In this document: positions 23,330 through 37,300 of the stretch, one piece after another
Numbering within the stretch: the first letter of the stretch is position 1
How the letters are laid out: every line of letters begins with the position of its first letter
Assembly (NCBI RefSeq): GCF_963675165.1
Contig: NC_087378.1
Span: forward strand, 5,761,205 to 5,825,204
Reading direction: 5' to 3'
Source of the DNA: Halichondria panicea
Lineage: Eukaryota > Porifera > Demospongiae > Suberitida > Halichondriidae
Length of the DNA stretch: 64,000 bases
Translations under genes and position numbers: made by a program
The notes under the pieces: model-generated
The model's input: the letters and a program-made list of their open reading frames with translations, nothing else
What the model was told of the DNA's origin: nothing
Database searches by the model: none

Positions 23330-23800
23330 AGTTGGAAACCCGTTCGCCACTCACCCCCACCTGCTAGACATCACTAAAATGAGGCAGAACTGAGCCACCA
23401 CCCAGATAAACAATTCAGTTCGTATGTAGTAAACGGCATAAAAAAAAGGCTCCTTACAAACTACAACCCTCAAGTGGTCAACGACTACCTGCAGCAGGAA
23501 CTCCTTCATGGCAGGTCCCATACATTCACTGCCAAATCAGCTTTGGTGTTATTCTAAAGAAGTCGAAAATGGCAGCTTATTGTCGACCTCTCATTGCCGA
23601 CATGGAATTGAATATATCAATACAAGTGTCAGACCGCATCCTCGAGGTACGACATCAAATTAAATCAGCCTACCGTAATTGTTTTAAAAAACGAAATCGA
23701 TGAGCATCTTTCAGAAGCTCTTATTGATGATCAAGTTTCCATGACTCTGAATTTGCGATGGTCTGCTGGAGAATGGTCGACAGTTACAAAACGTTAATTT
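23330..23800 (+). pseudogene. reverse-transcriptase N-terminal debris
   Basis: Broken frames give HHPDKQFSSYVVNGIKKG, then NPQVVNDYLQQELLHGRSH and KKSKMAAYC/KWQLIVDLSLP. That order (HPDxxFxxYLLxGIxxG, VVxxYLxxELxxGR, KWRLIVDLSxP) is the run-up to the RT palm in DIRS- and Ty3-like elements. Stops and shifts are frequent and no catalytic YxDD box was found, so it is a dead fragment. Confidence 0.45.
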
Positions 23801-24049
23801 GTCATTTATTCAGTATCATGTGTTCCATATAATGCAAATCATATGTGTATGAAAAGTTCTATGTAGCACATCTTTTTTGCGAACTACACAAAACTTCTTT
23901 GCCTCCTTTATCGCCGCAAAATATCAATCCATGTAAAGCCCTTAGATCGTGTGCAAATGCCTGTAACTTTAGCTTCTATGTTGCCACCTCTATTTAAGAA
24001 TATTCAATAATATTTCATGGTAGTGCTGTCCTTCTTTACCCACAGTGTG

Positions 24050-24300
24050 CAGTTCTGCGTTTGCCCATTTATTAGTGTGCCAGTTTGTTAGGTTTACCAT
24101 ATCCTGCCTGCATACTCGGCTATTTGTTAGTTTTCCATACTCTGCTGTGTGTGCCTGCTGTGTTGAGTGTGATACCGTGGGTTTGCCATACCTTTGACAT
24201 ACTCGGCTGTGTGTTGAGTGTGCGATACCCTGGGTTTGCCATACCCTGCCCTTTGTTGTGTTGACCATACCTTGTTGAGTTCCTTGTTGAGTTGGCCACT
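24050..24300. repeat. degenerate minisatellite (TGCCATACC/CTCGGCTGTGTG words)
   Basis: Imperfect units built from GTTTGCCATACC, CATACTCGGCT and GTGTTGAGTGTG repeat across about 250 bp. The open frames that cross it on the minus strand simply reflect the repeat and are not credible genes. Confidence 0.55.
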
Positions 24301-24699
24301 GTCGTATATAGCTGAGCTAGGTACGTATAAAGCATTTAATCCTACACCACCCCCTGATTTTCACATTCGCATCGGAATGAAGAGGGGACGGAGGTGTCTA
24401 AATTTTGCTGTTAATTTTAAGGTATATACCTGCCGATTCTGGTGGAGTGGAGGTGACACTGGTAACGCTGCTGCTGAACCTGAGCCAGGCTGGATCCCCT
24501 CTATGGTAGACATCAGGTGGGGAATTGTCAGGGCGACTACCTCGCCGACCGTTTTACGAACCATCGTTTTACGAACCATCGCCTGGAACTGTGTGACAGT
24601 GGTTGGCACAGTAGAAGTAGTAGATGGGACAAATGAGGGGGAGAGAATTGGTAGACGGACGTCTCACAAAGTGAGAGACAGCTTCAACTTTTTTATACG

Positions 24700-27600
24700 T
24701 TCGAGATGAATGATGTCATTGCGGTCTGCTCCGGTCTGCTCCTTGCCATTTAATATGCTATTAAATTCCATTTTATAGCTACGGCGTTAATTCACTGACC
24801 GCGGTCACGTTAAAGTGACTTCAAAAAAACAGCTGCGGCGTCAATTCTACAGACAACCTCAGGAAATCCGCGGTGTTAATTCTACTAACCGCGGCGAGAC
24901 TCCAATTTAGATGACCACCTTTACCTGCATTTTGTAAAGATCGTCAAGAGTTAGGAGTTCAGGAACAACGCTCTCCTTGGTGAGATTCACTGTTTTTTTA
25001 TGTTTAAAAGAAATTGGCATTTCTATGGTTTATACGATGGGGCCGCTAAGTACATATGAAAGTATGAAAAATCAATGCCTAATACTAAAAAAAATTACGC
25101 GTCTCAGAACCGCATCTCAGAACTACCAGTCTCAGGTGAGCAAATTTCACATTTCCGTATCTGAAGTAAATTGTTTACTGTTATGTAGTCGGTTTTGTAT
25201 CGGATCAGTAACTATTCTGTATTTTCAAATTGTGTCTGAAGCAGATTTCAGCCAATGCTGTTAGTTTTTTTATTGATACACAAGGAGTATCTGATGTGTT
25301 AAGAGATCATAAAATAGAGCAGCACATGTAGCAATAAAACAAAGCAAAGCAAAGCAAAATGTCTTCCCCAGATAGCCAGTCGATATTAGATGAGCATGAT
25401 TATACATAATCATATAGACATGTATAATCTTATAGATCTACTTTATACAATTACTTTTTATTCAACCATTTTGTACCATTTTATGACAGTAATCGTACCC
25501 CCCCCCCCCCCCCCGTATGTATATTACCATCCAGGAGCGTTGGGTTAGGACTGGTACACATGTACCATTCAAATGCGGTCCAAAAGTTTCTGAATGGAGC
25601 AACACCACCCAAACACAAGGCGATATGCCAGCCAGGAGTGGTAATTATCACATGTTTATGTTGAGTCAACGAAAGCATACAAAATGACACAAATTACAGA
25701 AACATGGGTGGAAAGGTGATGACGCCTTCCCACTGGCCTGTCTGTGGATCCCTGTCTGTGGATCTTCTTGAGACCTTCAACCTGCGGGATGATGTCAGGA
25801 GGTGTTGCTGGCCAACTTGTTCACTGTGGGCAATCTGTTAAATTGCCACAATGTCACAGGTACGTACTTTACAAATTAACATTCGACTTGTGTTCACACA
25901 CAACCTCACACTTCTACCACACACACAACACTGCAGTGTGGTATACTGGTGGCAAATGTACTCAGACTAGCATCCCATTCATCTATGTGCCTGGTCCAGA
26001 AATTTGAGGGCATCGTCTTGAATGGACAACCAATTGTCAACGAGTATGACTGCCCACTGTTGACCCTAACGGATACGATTACTGGAGTCTACCCTGTTGA
26101 CATTTTAATTGAAACGTCAATAGCATGAATGTACAGACACTTGTGAATTTGTCAGTAACGGACCGCTCAATGTCCTACAAGTTGAACGAGTCGAACGAGA
26201 GACAATTCCAACAAACAGATTTGTATACATGCCAGACTGGACGTACAAAACGATACATAACGATACATAAGTGTACACACATTTTGAATCTGACCTGTTC
26301 ACCTAATGTTCAGATTCACAAATGATCAGTATATGGGACTTCCGATACACACTGTGCCAGTTCCGATACAGAATGACTGTGATATATTAATCTGTGTAAA
26401 ACTTTATGATGAAATGAAACACTGGCTTCGGAATCAATCGGCTAGCACAGAAAGTTGTTTGATGTAGCAGCCTCATTTTGGAGTAGTCACTTCTCTAAAC
26501 TAGCTGAAAATGAAAATGAAAAGGCCGGGAGTGGTACCTTTTAGTAATGAACGTGTGGGTGGTTCATGGCGCGACTGTTGCAATAGGTCCCACTCCTTGC
26601 ACCAGATCTTAGTACACAGAGTGATGATGTCATATGATTTAACAGGTGGTGGTCCAGTGGAACCTCACATTTAGATACAAAAACGAAGGACTAAGAATAG
26701 AGGATGACCCAGAGGATGCTTTAGCTCCCCATCAAGTATGTAGAAAATTAAGTTTGTAGAAAATTAATAATGTCCTTAATTATTACAGGCAAGTCACTCG
26801 AATTCAACATACCTCAGAGTATTGGTAAAGAGAGTTTGAAAGCCTTGATATGATGCCCAAAAAATGCGTTACCGCGGCAGACATCATCGAGATGCATGAA
26901 AATTTAAGTGCGGGTAGTTTTTGTGTGTTAGTTGTGATTGTGTGATCATAGACCTAATCATGATACCTTTCATTTAAATTGCTAATAGCAAATTATATCA
27001 TGCTATTATTTCATGCTATTGCTTTTATATTTAGGGGTGCTAGAAGATACCTACTTTTGGTCTTGTATGTTAGCTTCAAGTATTTGAACCATTCGATCGT
27101 ATGAAAAGCATGAAAACAGTACCAAACATACATGAAGTACATCTCAACTTATTTGGAATCCAGGCCTATGTTCGAAATAATGAAAGCGTTCTTTCAGAGG
27201 GCGAAGTAACTTGTTCGCATAGCAGAGTACTTACTTGACGGTGATCTTTAACAGAAACGGCTTTTGGCACACGTGGGCGGCAACGGGTATTCTGTAATTG
27301 TTAGAGACAAAAGTAACCTCCTAGCTACATGCTACTTGACAGTAGCTTTTTTTAACACGAGTTATCCTCATATTTCCTCGATTTGGAGTCTAGCTTCGAA
27401 TGTGTGCGAAGGCTTGACACTCAATCCTCAAGCCAATACAGATTGAATGGCCTATAATTGTGCTGCTTGGTCACAGTAATTATCAGTGTGCAAAATACCG
27501 TCCATTGGTCCATTGTACACAGCATGCGTCCAGTGTTATGCACTTGTCCCCCGATAGGTGGGGATTAGACTTGCTACCTGATGCGCATATTTGATCTATA

Positions 27601-27960
27601 TTTGATCACTAAATTCAAACATCACGTGGCTCAGGCTCTATGTTTTAAAAAAGCCGAAGCGAATTGAGCGAATAATTCGATGCTGGCGATAGCTGTTCGA
27701 GCTATCTCAATATGAATGAAAGCCGTTATTGACAATCAATGATGGGCTGTTGATCTATGAGCCTAGTCTCGAACCTTTCAGTGTTTAAAGTTGGGGAGGG
27801 CGTGGCCAGACTACTATGAGCCCCCTTGCAAAAAAACCATTGATTAATCATAATCGAACACCACTAGCTAGGATTACTGTGGACTGATTCAAAGTCAACA
27901 GAGCGGACTGAGATTTACAGAGGAAACCGGTTCAAACTGGAAGTGAATAACAAAATCAAT
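24700..27960. other. no recognisable gene; poly-C tract
   Basis: A C16-type tract lies at about 25,498-25,514. Several exact two-copy duplications occur (e.g. AGTTTGTAGAAAATTA at about 26,734-26,770, CGATACATAA at about 26,251). Open frames are short and unrecognised. The run 25,640-26,010 is open with CxH-rich sequence but matches nothing I know. Confidence 0.4.
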
Positions 27961-28099
27961 AAAGCATGGATTACACTATTCCTCCTCCTTTCTCATCCTA
28001 CAGGCGCCTACCTGGAGCTGAAGGAAACACGGCAGCAACTAGTAGTGCTGGGAACGTAACCGTAGCACAAAAGGTTGTGCTGCCCCTGCTGGTAGTGGA

Positions 28100-29470
28100 C
28101 CAAGTCTCTTGGGAGTTATCATCACACAACTGGAAGAGCGAACTAGACGACAGACTCAGAGCAAACCACAAGTGCAAACCCCAGGTTCTGTACAGCCAGG
28201 CCAGTACCACACACCAGTACCACAGGAGAAGGTCGATAATGAACTCCGTAGACTGGAATCGGATAATTCTCAGAACCTGGTATTGAAACAAAATGGGTCC
28301 ATTCACCTATGTGGTGATTACAACTATGTGGTGATTACAAACTCACTGTCAACAGGGAAAAGTTTTCAAAATTGGATATATGACCGTCAACACACATAAC
28401 CGACTACTGCGCACCGGCCCTGGGACATCCCCTCGACAATGGTATGGAAAAACCGAAGAAGAGCATCTACGAAACCTGGAGGCAGACGAAGGGCGTCCAC
28501 AAAGAAAACCAAAGCTAGGCCCCAAAACTGCAGGACATCAGGTTCGAGCGTTCGGTAAACTAGAACGCTAAACTATTATGGGAAGTTCTTGGACCACTTG
28601 TCAACTCCATTGTATCGACTGATGAAGAAACACGCCGGCATGGGACCTTCGAATTAGTCAAATCACAACTGGAACACTATGATCCAGCGAAGCGACTGTC
28701 GCCAACCGATGCATCACCTTATGGGGTGGGTGCAGTTCTGTCCCACGTCTCAATGATGTGGAGAAGATCCGTCACTTTTCGATTTGTTCGGACCACAAGC
28801 CGCTACCCAAGGAAATGGCGTCAGCAAGATTACGACGGTGGGCGCTTATTCTCAGCGCTTACCAACCAGCCTCTACCGACGACACCAGAACCAGCCACAG
28901 TTCCGCACGAAGACACTCACCAGTCACCGCTGAACTGTCAAGGGTCAGATGGTAATAACAGTACCAACAAAGGAAAGTCTGATGTGTACTCGGGTATAGA
29001 TGACTGCCACCCAGGTATCACCAGGCTGGTGGCCCGTGAAATCACTAACGTTCCTACACCCTTGGGAGTGGCCAAAGATCGAGGCCCTGGTCTAGAATTC
29101 AGATAGATTCGTTTCAAGGAAATACAACACTCCTAGTGATAATCTCCAAATGGATTGAGCCTCAACTGATTTTCTTGGACAACGAAACATCCGAAAACCT
29201 TTATAGAACACAATGGAATTCGACATCGCACTACTTCGGCGCCCTACTACCCGGTTACTAACGGCTTGGCCGAACGAGCAGCAAGACGGGTTTGAGAAAG
29301 ACATGGAGTCTGTAGTACCGCAATACACCTCATGGAGTAACCCCAGCTGAACTGTTGTTGGGAAGGAAGCCCAGGATGCATCCCGATTTGTCGATTAGAA
29401 GGCAGAGACTGTGTACGCCAAGTTAATGGTTGCCCGGAGAAATCTCGAAGGTACTAGTTCTTATCTGAGA
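28100..29470 (+). pseudogene. Ty3/gypsy-type pol remnant
   Basis: Fragments occur in canonical pol order. RT: VLKQNGSIHLCGDY (about 28,275). RNase H: LEHYDPAKRLSPTDAS with PYGVGAVLSHV (28,670-28,750), then SDHKPLPKEMASARLRRWAL (28,790-28,850). Integrase and downstream: LVIISKWIEP (29,135), NGLAER (29,262) and YRNTPHGVTPAELLLGRKPR (29,315-29,375). Large internal deletions, stops and a 17-bp duplication at 28,307-28,340 interrupt it. I saw no LTR pair or gag. It is an old, inactive retroelement copy. Confidence 0.75.
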
Positions 29471-29799
29471 CAATCAGAAGACATGTTGAGGTTCGACTGG
29501 ATGGTGCTGGTGGGGAATCATTGGGGGTCAAAAAATGTTGGTGGATACTGACAAGATATCTTTTTGTCGGTTCAATTGCCATTGGACGCCTAGCACTTTT
29601 GTGACTCCTGGTCACTCTTGTATACGACGTTACAACGCTAGTCTGAGTTTCGAATACGAGGGCATCAACATAATTATATATGACAGAAATTTCTTGATGT
29701 TTACGTCACTCCATGTGAGTTGCATAGACACACGCGACACCAAACTGTTCCTCCTCAACGGGCCGCCCTCGCCAGCAGTAGAATTCTTTCCAGTCAAGT

Positions 29800-30790
29800 A
29801 GATTCCTATAACTGGATCTCGTATTCACTTCCCTTTTCATAATTATAACGTGTGGCTGACACGACGTGCACGAGCTACAAATAGAGAATAAAATGACATA
29901 ATTATACATCAATGCGATTATTATAGTAGGAGGATTGGCCGGGAAAAGAAAAACTACTATAATTATAATTATGACTCAAGTAACCTTTTTCATCTCTCAG
30001 GTATAATAATTATGAAATTGTAAATGAATGATCAAAATGGGTGGGTGCATGGAAAAGAAGAAAACGGAAATTTCTCAGCTATCTGACCATCACCATTCTG
30101 TATTTTTGCGAAAAGAGGAGCAACTAGGTAAGGTAGCTTGAGACAAGGGGTGCTTCGCTTCATGTTCACTCTATACAGACAGTGCTTTCATGTCACTCTC
30201 ATCACCATTCTGTTTTTTATTGAACACACATAAAATCACATGAGAGAGTGAACATGAAAAGTAAAAACCAGACTACCAGTACTAGGTTCAGCTTTATCTC
30301 TCAGTCAATGTTTTGCAAGGGTCTTACTTAAACATAATAAGGAAAACAAATTAAACAAATTTTCAAAAGGCACACCCTCGCGAAAATACGCCCACCAATT
30401 TCTATGGCTCGTTTTCACTCGAATATACGAGTGCTATTAATCCCGAGTAACAATACTATTGATTTCTAATCGTGTATGATGAAGTTCTCTGTAACATTTT
30501 CAGCCCCAGCCGTTGTCATTGGCAGCGTGCCCGGATGTGATACGGATTAATTGATGTACACTCTAATAGCGGTAATCACCTCCCATAGTCCAGAGCTCTT
30601 ACAAGTGTATACCGTAATAGATGTAATTACAGCGCCAGGCGCATAAAACAAGAAAATTCGAATTTCGTATAATTAATTTTAAGCAACACAAAGATTTAAT
30701 ATGCATGTGCGAGTAGGTGTTTGCTATGAATAATATCATTAAATGTGGCCAAATCAGGATATATAACAATTACAGTTGTTGAATAAATTT
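29800..30790. other. no recognisable gene
   Basis: AT-rich sequence. A partial MITE end, CACACCCTCGCGAAAATACG, lies at about 30,371, related to the element at 22,098-23,125, with CTCGTTTTCACTCGAATATA following. Nothing else is supportable. Confidence 0.4.
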
Positions 30791-31291
30791 AGCGTAAGGT
30801 GACATATAAAATCGCAAAGATTGTGTACTCGCAGATAATTGGAAAATACATTAAAACCACATGCGAGTAATTACAAACGCTAACTTTAGCACTGAAGTGC
30901 TAACCTTCGGCTAGCTGTTCCTGAATAAATAGATCTATAAAAACTAGAGGAGTAGCAACAAACTACAATTCACAATTCTACTTTTAATAGAGACCGGTAA
31001 AGGATCACTACAGCTCCATGTAGATCTAGCAAGGTCGCGTGTATATTAGCCAACGTGCTTCTTAGCTTTAATTTGCTCGCTTTTACACGACAACGTAGGT
31101 TTAACATCGAAATCTGCCATTGTTACTTGTTGTGTGGAGGCTATCCATGTTGTAAACGCAGCAGGTGAGCAGGCTCATAAATTACACAGACAGACAAACC
31201 AACGGAATACTGGCTACTTACGCATGCGCCTTGGGTAATGAATAAGCAGAAAAAATCTATAGATACCTATAAAAAAGATGTCACCTTAAGG
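30791..31291. mobile_element. MITE with CCTTAAGGTGACAT-type ends
   Basis: The left end is AGCGTAAGGTGACAT and the right end ATGTCACCTTAAGG followed by TA. The interior GTGTACTCGCAGATAATTGG resembles the complete member at 33,113-33,349. It lies about 40 bp past the cathepsin stop codon, so it may form part of that gene's 3' region. Confidence 0.55.
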
Positions 31292-31332
31292 TAGACTAAA
31301 TTCATGTACAAAAATCTCAATAAATAAGGATC

Positions 31333-34300
31333 CTAAAACTGATTTGCTGGCAGAGCCCAGTCACAATGGGCTTCCACTCCCAGGTTGTTGGTGCCTCTGA
31401 TGAGTTTGAACCAGCCTCCCTCACCCCAGAATGTACCCCCTACAAGGAAATAATATTATACTAACCGGTACTTGAACTAGTGAATCATTTGTGAAATGCG
31501 GAGAGCAATGCAATACAGTCGTGTCATGTGCTCACATGAGTTCCTCCCGATCCAATATTTGACACCATTCTCCACTCCCCATCCCGCAATGGATACTTCA
31601 TGGTCCAAAGCCTGCAAGCAAAAGCAATTAGACTTAGGAATCGTTATGCAACACTAATCATATGTACATCAATAATTATGGGTTTACATATACCTTTGCA
31701 CCAGTGGTGTCATTGAAAACGCCGCTAGTGTAGTCCTCAAATTCTTTGGTAACAGCAATGGTGCATGCTATCGGCCCTCTGGCATACATCTCTGCCAACA
31801 TTTTGTCCTCTCCAGACACCTGCCCATGCTCGCTGATCATATACTGTACGAGAAGATAATTTTCAGTTATTTGAGCACCTACACCTACACGCACAACATG
31901 CTTAAGTATTGCTCACAATATCACCTCAAACCTTGATCACCTCAAAACGGTTTCGTACAGAATGTCACTAAATTAAAAAGTGCCCTAAGTATATATATAA
32001 TGTAATTGCCCCAAGTATATAGAGAGCTTTAATGCCGATGTGCACTAAAGCTTTCCCACTTTAGGGAGATTAATTGTTACAAGCGAGGATGTGTGTTTGT
32101 AGACTGCTACAGCTGCTCAAAGATCAATGAAGTTAAGTTAAGTAAAAGTTTCTATAGGCTTGTAAGTATTAGTTGTTGCCCAGCACGAGTGCGCATGTTG
32201 CCTGCAATAACTAACTTGTTGCCCAATGACGTCAAATTCTTTTGATGGTAAATTTTTCCCTACAAAAAACGACCTACCCCCTCAAAACCATTTATCGGAC
32301 ACTTCTAATTATCCCGGACAAATAGGCATTTTTTCTAATACAACGGACAATCTGGTGTTTTAATTCTGGTGCTTTAATCTAGAGCACTAAAGTGCAAACC
32401 CTCAGCTGGTGACATGATTATAAAGAAACCAGAAGAACTACGTAGTTATGTATGGCTGAGCTGTCTAGCACAGCAACTCAGGAACAATAAAACTAAACCA
32501 GACTAGAGAGAGAGAGAGACATGCTGAAACATGACTAGGATCACAACAAAGAAGCCTGGAGTCTCAGAGAAGTATGGCTCCTGGAGTCAAGGAGTAGGAT
32601 CCAGGTCCCAGAGTCAGCTAACAGAGACAGCATCCAGTCACAATTCTAGCTTTCTATTGTAGTGACACGTACTTTTCCATTGTTCCTGGTACGGATTATT
32701 TCAGCTGTAAATATGTAGGGTACCTCGAATAAAGGCTGCGTGTAGCTAGCTAGCTGCCAACGTGCAAGTTCAAGCTTCTTAGCTTTTGCTCGCTTTTATA
32801 CGACTACGAAGCTCTAACATCGAAATCTGCCACATTTAAAACTAATAACTTGTGGTTTGGAGGCTATCGATGCTGTAAACGCAGTGCTAAGGCATCCAGG
32901 TGAGTAGATTCACATGTCACACAAACAAACCAACAGACCACTATGCCCGTGGCTGCCCACGCGCGCCTCCGGGTAATAATATCCGGACAATTCAGTCGCA
33001 CACTATTATATTTAGCTAGCCTGAATGCTTGTTCTAATTATGTGTTGCAAGTTGCGCTGTGATGCCTCTTGCCATGTTATGCTTTAAAAAGTACATGTAT
33101 TAGAGTGTTATACCTTAAGGTGACATTTTCGCGAGTATTAATTTCTGCTATTTCTGCGAATGAGAGTAAAATCGCAAAAATGTGTACTCTCACATAATTG
33201 GAAATTACAATGAATCTCATTAAAACCAGTTACAAGCAATTAGAAATGTTATGAATAACATTAATTTCGCAAGAATTAGCAGAATTTGCAAATAAGCTAA
33301 ACAGTGAAATCGCAAACAAATCTACCTGTGAAAATATGTCACCTTAAGGTAGTAGGGGGAATAAGCTTTTTTCTATAATGAATTATACATTAAAAATAAT
33401 GTGCAGAAAAAAGTGTATTACAATTACATAACCAAAGATAGTAGTGGAAGAGGGATTTTTTCATGACTGCTTGTGAAAACGTCACTTCCGCTGAACCATG
33501 CGTACTGCCAATATTGTTGATGAACAAAGAAAGTAAACAGTACATTTCTTAGTGAAACTTAGCCTCGGTCCCAGGCCAATTTTTTTTTTAATAGAATAAA
33601 GTTGAAAAATACGGCCTGGTATTGATTGTATCTGGGCGTGGCAGGAACCGGAAACCAAAGCAGGGATTCTTCACACTTTGTTTCCTGTCATATTTCCCCG
33701 TAATTTAGCTCCGTGTACGCTCTTAAGTAACTGAAATTTAGCCATAGATTATCTAGCTAGCTAGCTACTGCAAGTTTAAGTTGTTCAGATTAACGTATAC
33801 ATTGTCTGCTTCACACCACTCTCATTGCAGAACAGGCTCTTGTCAGAAGGAAGAAACGTCTTTGCCATGGTTTACAACATGGTATGGCATGTCTCTTGCT
33901 TTCACTCACTGCCCTTTATGGTGGACTACAAACTAGTAGGTAGGACCAACACTGCCGGCTCTTGTCGACAGGTGTGTTGTTCTTGCAAATCTCTCTGCTT
34001 CTTGTTTTTTGGTTCCTAACCACGCCCAGATACACGCCCAGATACAATCAACACCAGGCCTAGTTGGGCGGCCTAGCTAGAAACAACCTAGCCTGGAATC
34101 GAGGCTAAGTGAAACTCTGCTTATAGTCGACACAGTAGCCATATCAAAGCCATAGCAAGTAGTAGTCTCGCAGGCCATACTCCACAATCTGATACTACGT
34201 ATGGTGCATTATTAACCACAATGTTTATTTGTGTACAGTTTTTCTTCTTTCTCCACAGAAGAAGTAAGATAATTATAGACCTTCTAAAGTATCTCAAGTG

Positions 34301-37300
34301 GATCTCATGTACTATCAAGACAATAGTCTAGATGATCTGTAGAGAGCTGCACATACTGCACTCACACATTATCATGTTACTCTGGAGTGAAGAGGTCTTG
34401 GCTATTTCTGCCTGTAATGAAACCTATAGTTTGCCAACTTTTAGACTCACTATTCTTTCTTTTCACTCTTGAATGCAGCTATTATCCATCAGCAAGAAGC
34501 AATACAATGATAGTCTTGATCCTTTAGAGTATCTGATTGTACAATCAGTACTGTACAGTGTTCTGTAGCTTGTCAACTTTTAACAATGGCGGACTATTGT
34601 AAACCACGCCCCTTTTAAATGCTTGCAGTGCATTTTAACATTTTTGTGTAGAAATTCTTGAGATGCCAAACTGGACACAAAAACTGGCTATAGTCACCAC
34701 ACGTCACCATACGTAGTATCAGATTGTGGAGTATGGGCCGCGAGACTAAGCAAGTAGGAGGTGATACTTACTGGTGATGAAGACGCAGTAAAAGTTTAAC
34801 CCTTTCCCCACTGAAGCCGTCTTTTTCCGGCCGCACTACTGACTATTTTCAAAAAATTTTTGTCCACGCTGTGTTGGAGCTATGCACACGCTGTAGGTAC
34901 CAGCACATGCGCATTGAGCTGCTCTTTCACATGGTATATTTAATATCTTGCCTCGAGGTACGCTTCGTGCAGTACTGCTGAAAGAAAAGTGACTTTGAGA
35001 TCTTCTTAGTACAACCTCAGTGAGGTTGTAGGGCAGCTAGACAGTGAGAAGAACGATGCTTATGGCCTTGTTGAGTGAGAGGACAATACAGAGCCTGAAG
35101 AACCTGAAGAAGAAGCTCCTGCGATGGACTAAGTTCCTGGATCTGTTAAGTCTAGAGTAACATTAGCCTCGGTCCCAGGCCGATTTTTTTTTAATAGAAC
35201 GAAGTTGAAAAATACCTAGTTGTCGGCCTAGCTAGAAACAACTCGGGCTGGAATCGAGGCTAGAGTAACATCAGTAGTCTTGATAGCTGAGTATAGCTGT
35301 ATTTAGGCTAGTTAGTACAGCAGTGGACACCATGAGCCACCATTGAACTTGTAAACCTGTGTGTAGGTGAAGAAAACATTTCCCGGGAAAAGGGCGTCTG
35401 CCGATGTGACCTCACTGACATGTCACCGTGAGAACATTGAGAACACTTATTTAGTGTCTTTAGTCACATTGTGCCTTCATACAATAATTATTTGTGTACA
35501 TAATTGTAAATGTTTGTAAACAATCGCTAATTAGGGGGGGGGGTCAGTTACTAGGTAACGATGGTGTCAAGATACCTCTGGGGTCTGCGCTACCTGTAGG
35601 AAATATTTACAAGTCATTTCAATGTATGGTTCATGACATATGAATTTTTAAAGACAGTTAATAGACAATATTTTTTACCACTGTTGGTAAAAAATCACGT
35701 TTCCAGGCTTTCATAATCTTCCCCCAGACCAAGTTAATAGGCCTACTGAATGGCTTGAACAATGTATTTATTGGTTATTGATGGAGAAATTTACATAACG
35801 TATCTTTTTTTTACGATTTATGCGCACGTTTTGTTTTATTGTGTTGGATGAATATGTGTTATGTACTAATTAGGATTTATATTGTGACTTGAACTACTTT
35901 CCAATTAAATTCCTCTTTGTACATGTATAGATGCCACGAAAGATTCTACTGGGAAGAGTAAGAAAGAACGAATTAAGAAAACGTACCTTTTTCGATCTCA
36001 CCCAAGACACTAGATAGATTTATTTCAGTTTATATATCTGTTGGCCACATCATTTTTATGACAATGATTTACATGTATGTGAAATATGAACATATATAAT
36101 ATTATATAGATGATTGAAACATTGTATTGAAACATTGTATTGAAACATTGTATTGAAACATTGAAGATAAACAGCTAAACTATAGTATCTATATCGTTTT
36201 ATTTCTCTTCTCCTCAGTTTCTTTCGATCTTTGGAGTGTCCAATAGGAAGATTATAGGAATTCCTCGTCGTCCAGAATAGCTGCTAATAGCGGCTATAGC
36301 TGCTCTAACTACTATTTGTAATTTATTGTAAGTGTAGTATTATACGATAATTTACGGAGCAACGGTTGTTTGCCGTAATCGTATATAGGCGTTTGCAATC
36401 CCTCTTCCTCTACTAGCTATCTATCATAGATAGTAGATGAGAGGGGTTATAACACTGAGAAGAAGTACATGCATAGATTTCAGACTTATGCGCCACCCAA
36501 TAACTCATTTGGTCCATTTTACTCACTAAAATTCACTCAAAACACATGTCTTTTATTACAATTCATGAGGAAAAACTCAACCAGAAGAGTTTGACGTCAT
36601 TGGGCAACAAGTTAGTTATTGCAGGCGCCCGCAATATATGGCATGTTGCACTCGTGATGGGCATAATACATATACAATACAATAGACTGCATTTACACAC
36701 AGTGCAAATAGATATTGCACTGCATTATATGGTTGCTATGGTAGTGATGCAACATGCCATATACCGAGCACTGGATTGCTTTGATCTACCAACTCACTGG
36801 GCAACAAGGTATCATTGTAGTGTTTTGTGGCTTACAAAATGTACCTACTAAATAGCTAGCTGCTCTTTTCTGACTATTGTAGCTAATAAAAATCTAGTGC
36901 TTTAGAGCAAGGTTAACTCATAAGTTGAATAGAAAATTTGTGCGAGCAAATAATGCTACAAAAGATTCTGAAGAGACGCAACAGCACTAGCCATAACTCG
37001 AGAAAGAAGCTTTAGTTTGCTAATCCACAAATCGAAATCCAAGAGAACGTGGCTAGAAGCCTATAGAAGCTGTTAGTTTCGTCGCATTGAAACCGTTGAG
37101 CATGCAGTTACAGCTGGAATAGACACACACACACTCACACACACAGTCAGCTTTACCGTATCCCTTGTGCGGCTACGCCTCAAGGCAACCAAGCGTTCAT
37201 AGGCATTTTATAAAAGTCAGTTCCAATTATACCTGGACAATTTCCCAATAATTGTCCGATAAAGAACACATAATTATATGGTACATGTACATTTTCATGT

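Noticed and set aside
23990-24335. Minus-strand frames with repeated YGK/VCQ words
   Set aside because: They follow a degenerate minisatellite; composition comes from the repeat.
25498-25514. Long poly-C run as a possible structural or regulatory site
   Set aside because: A simple homopolymer with no partner sequence or gene context; it may be a sequencing or assembly weak spot.
36546-36851. 101-codon plus frame in the cathepsin intron
   Set aside because: It lies in a dispersed repeat also seen at 32.2 and 48.1 kb, and has no protein signature.
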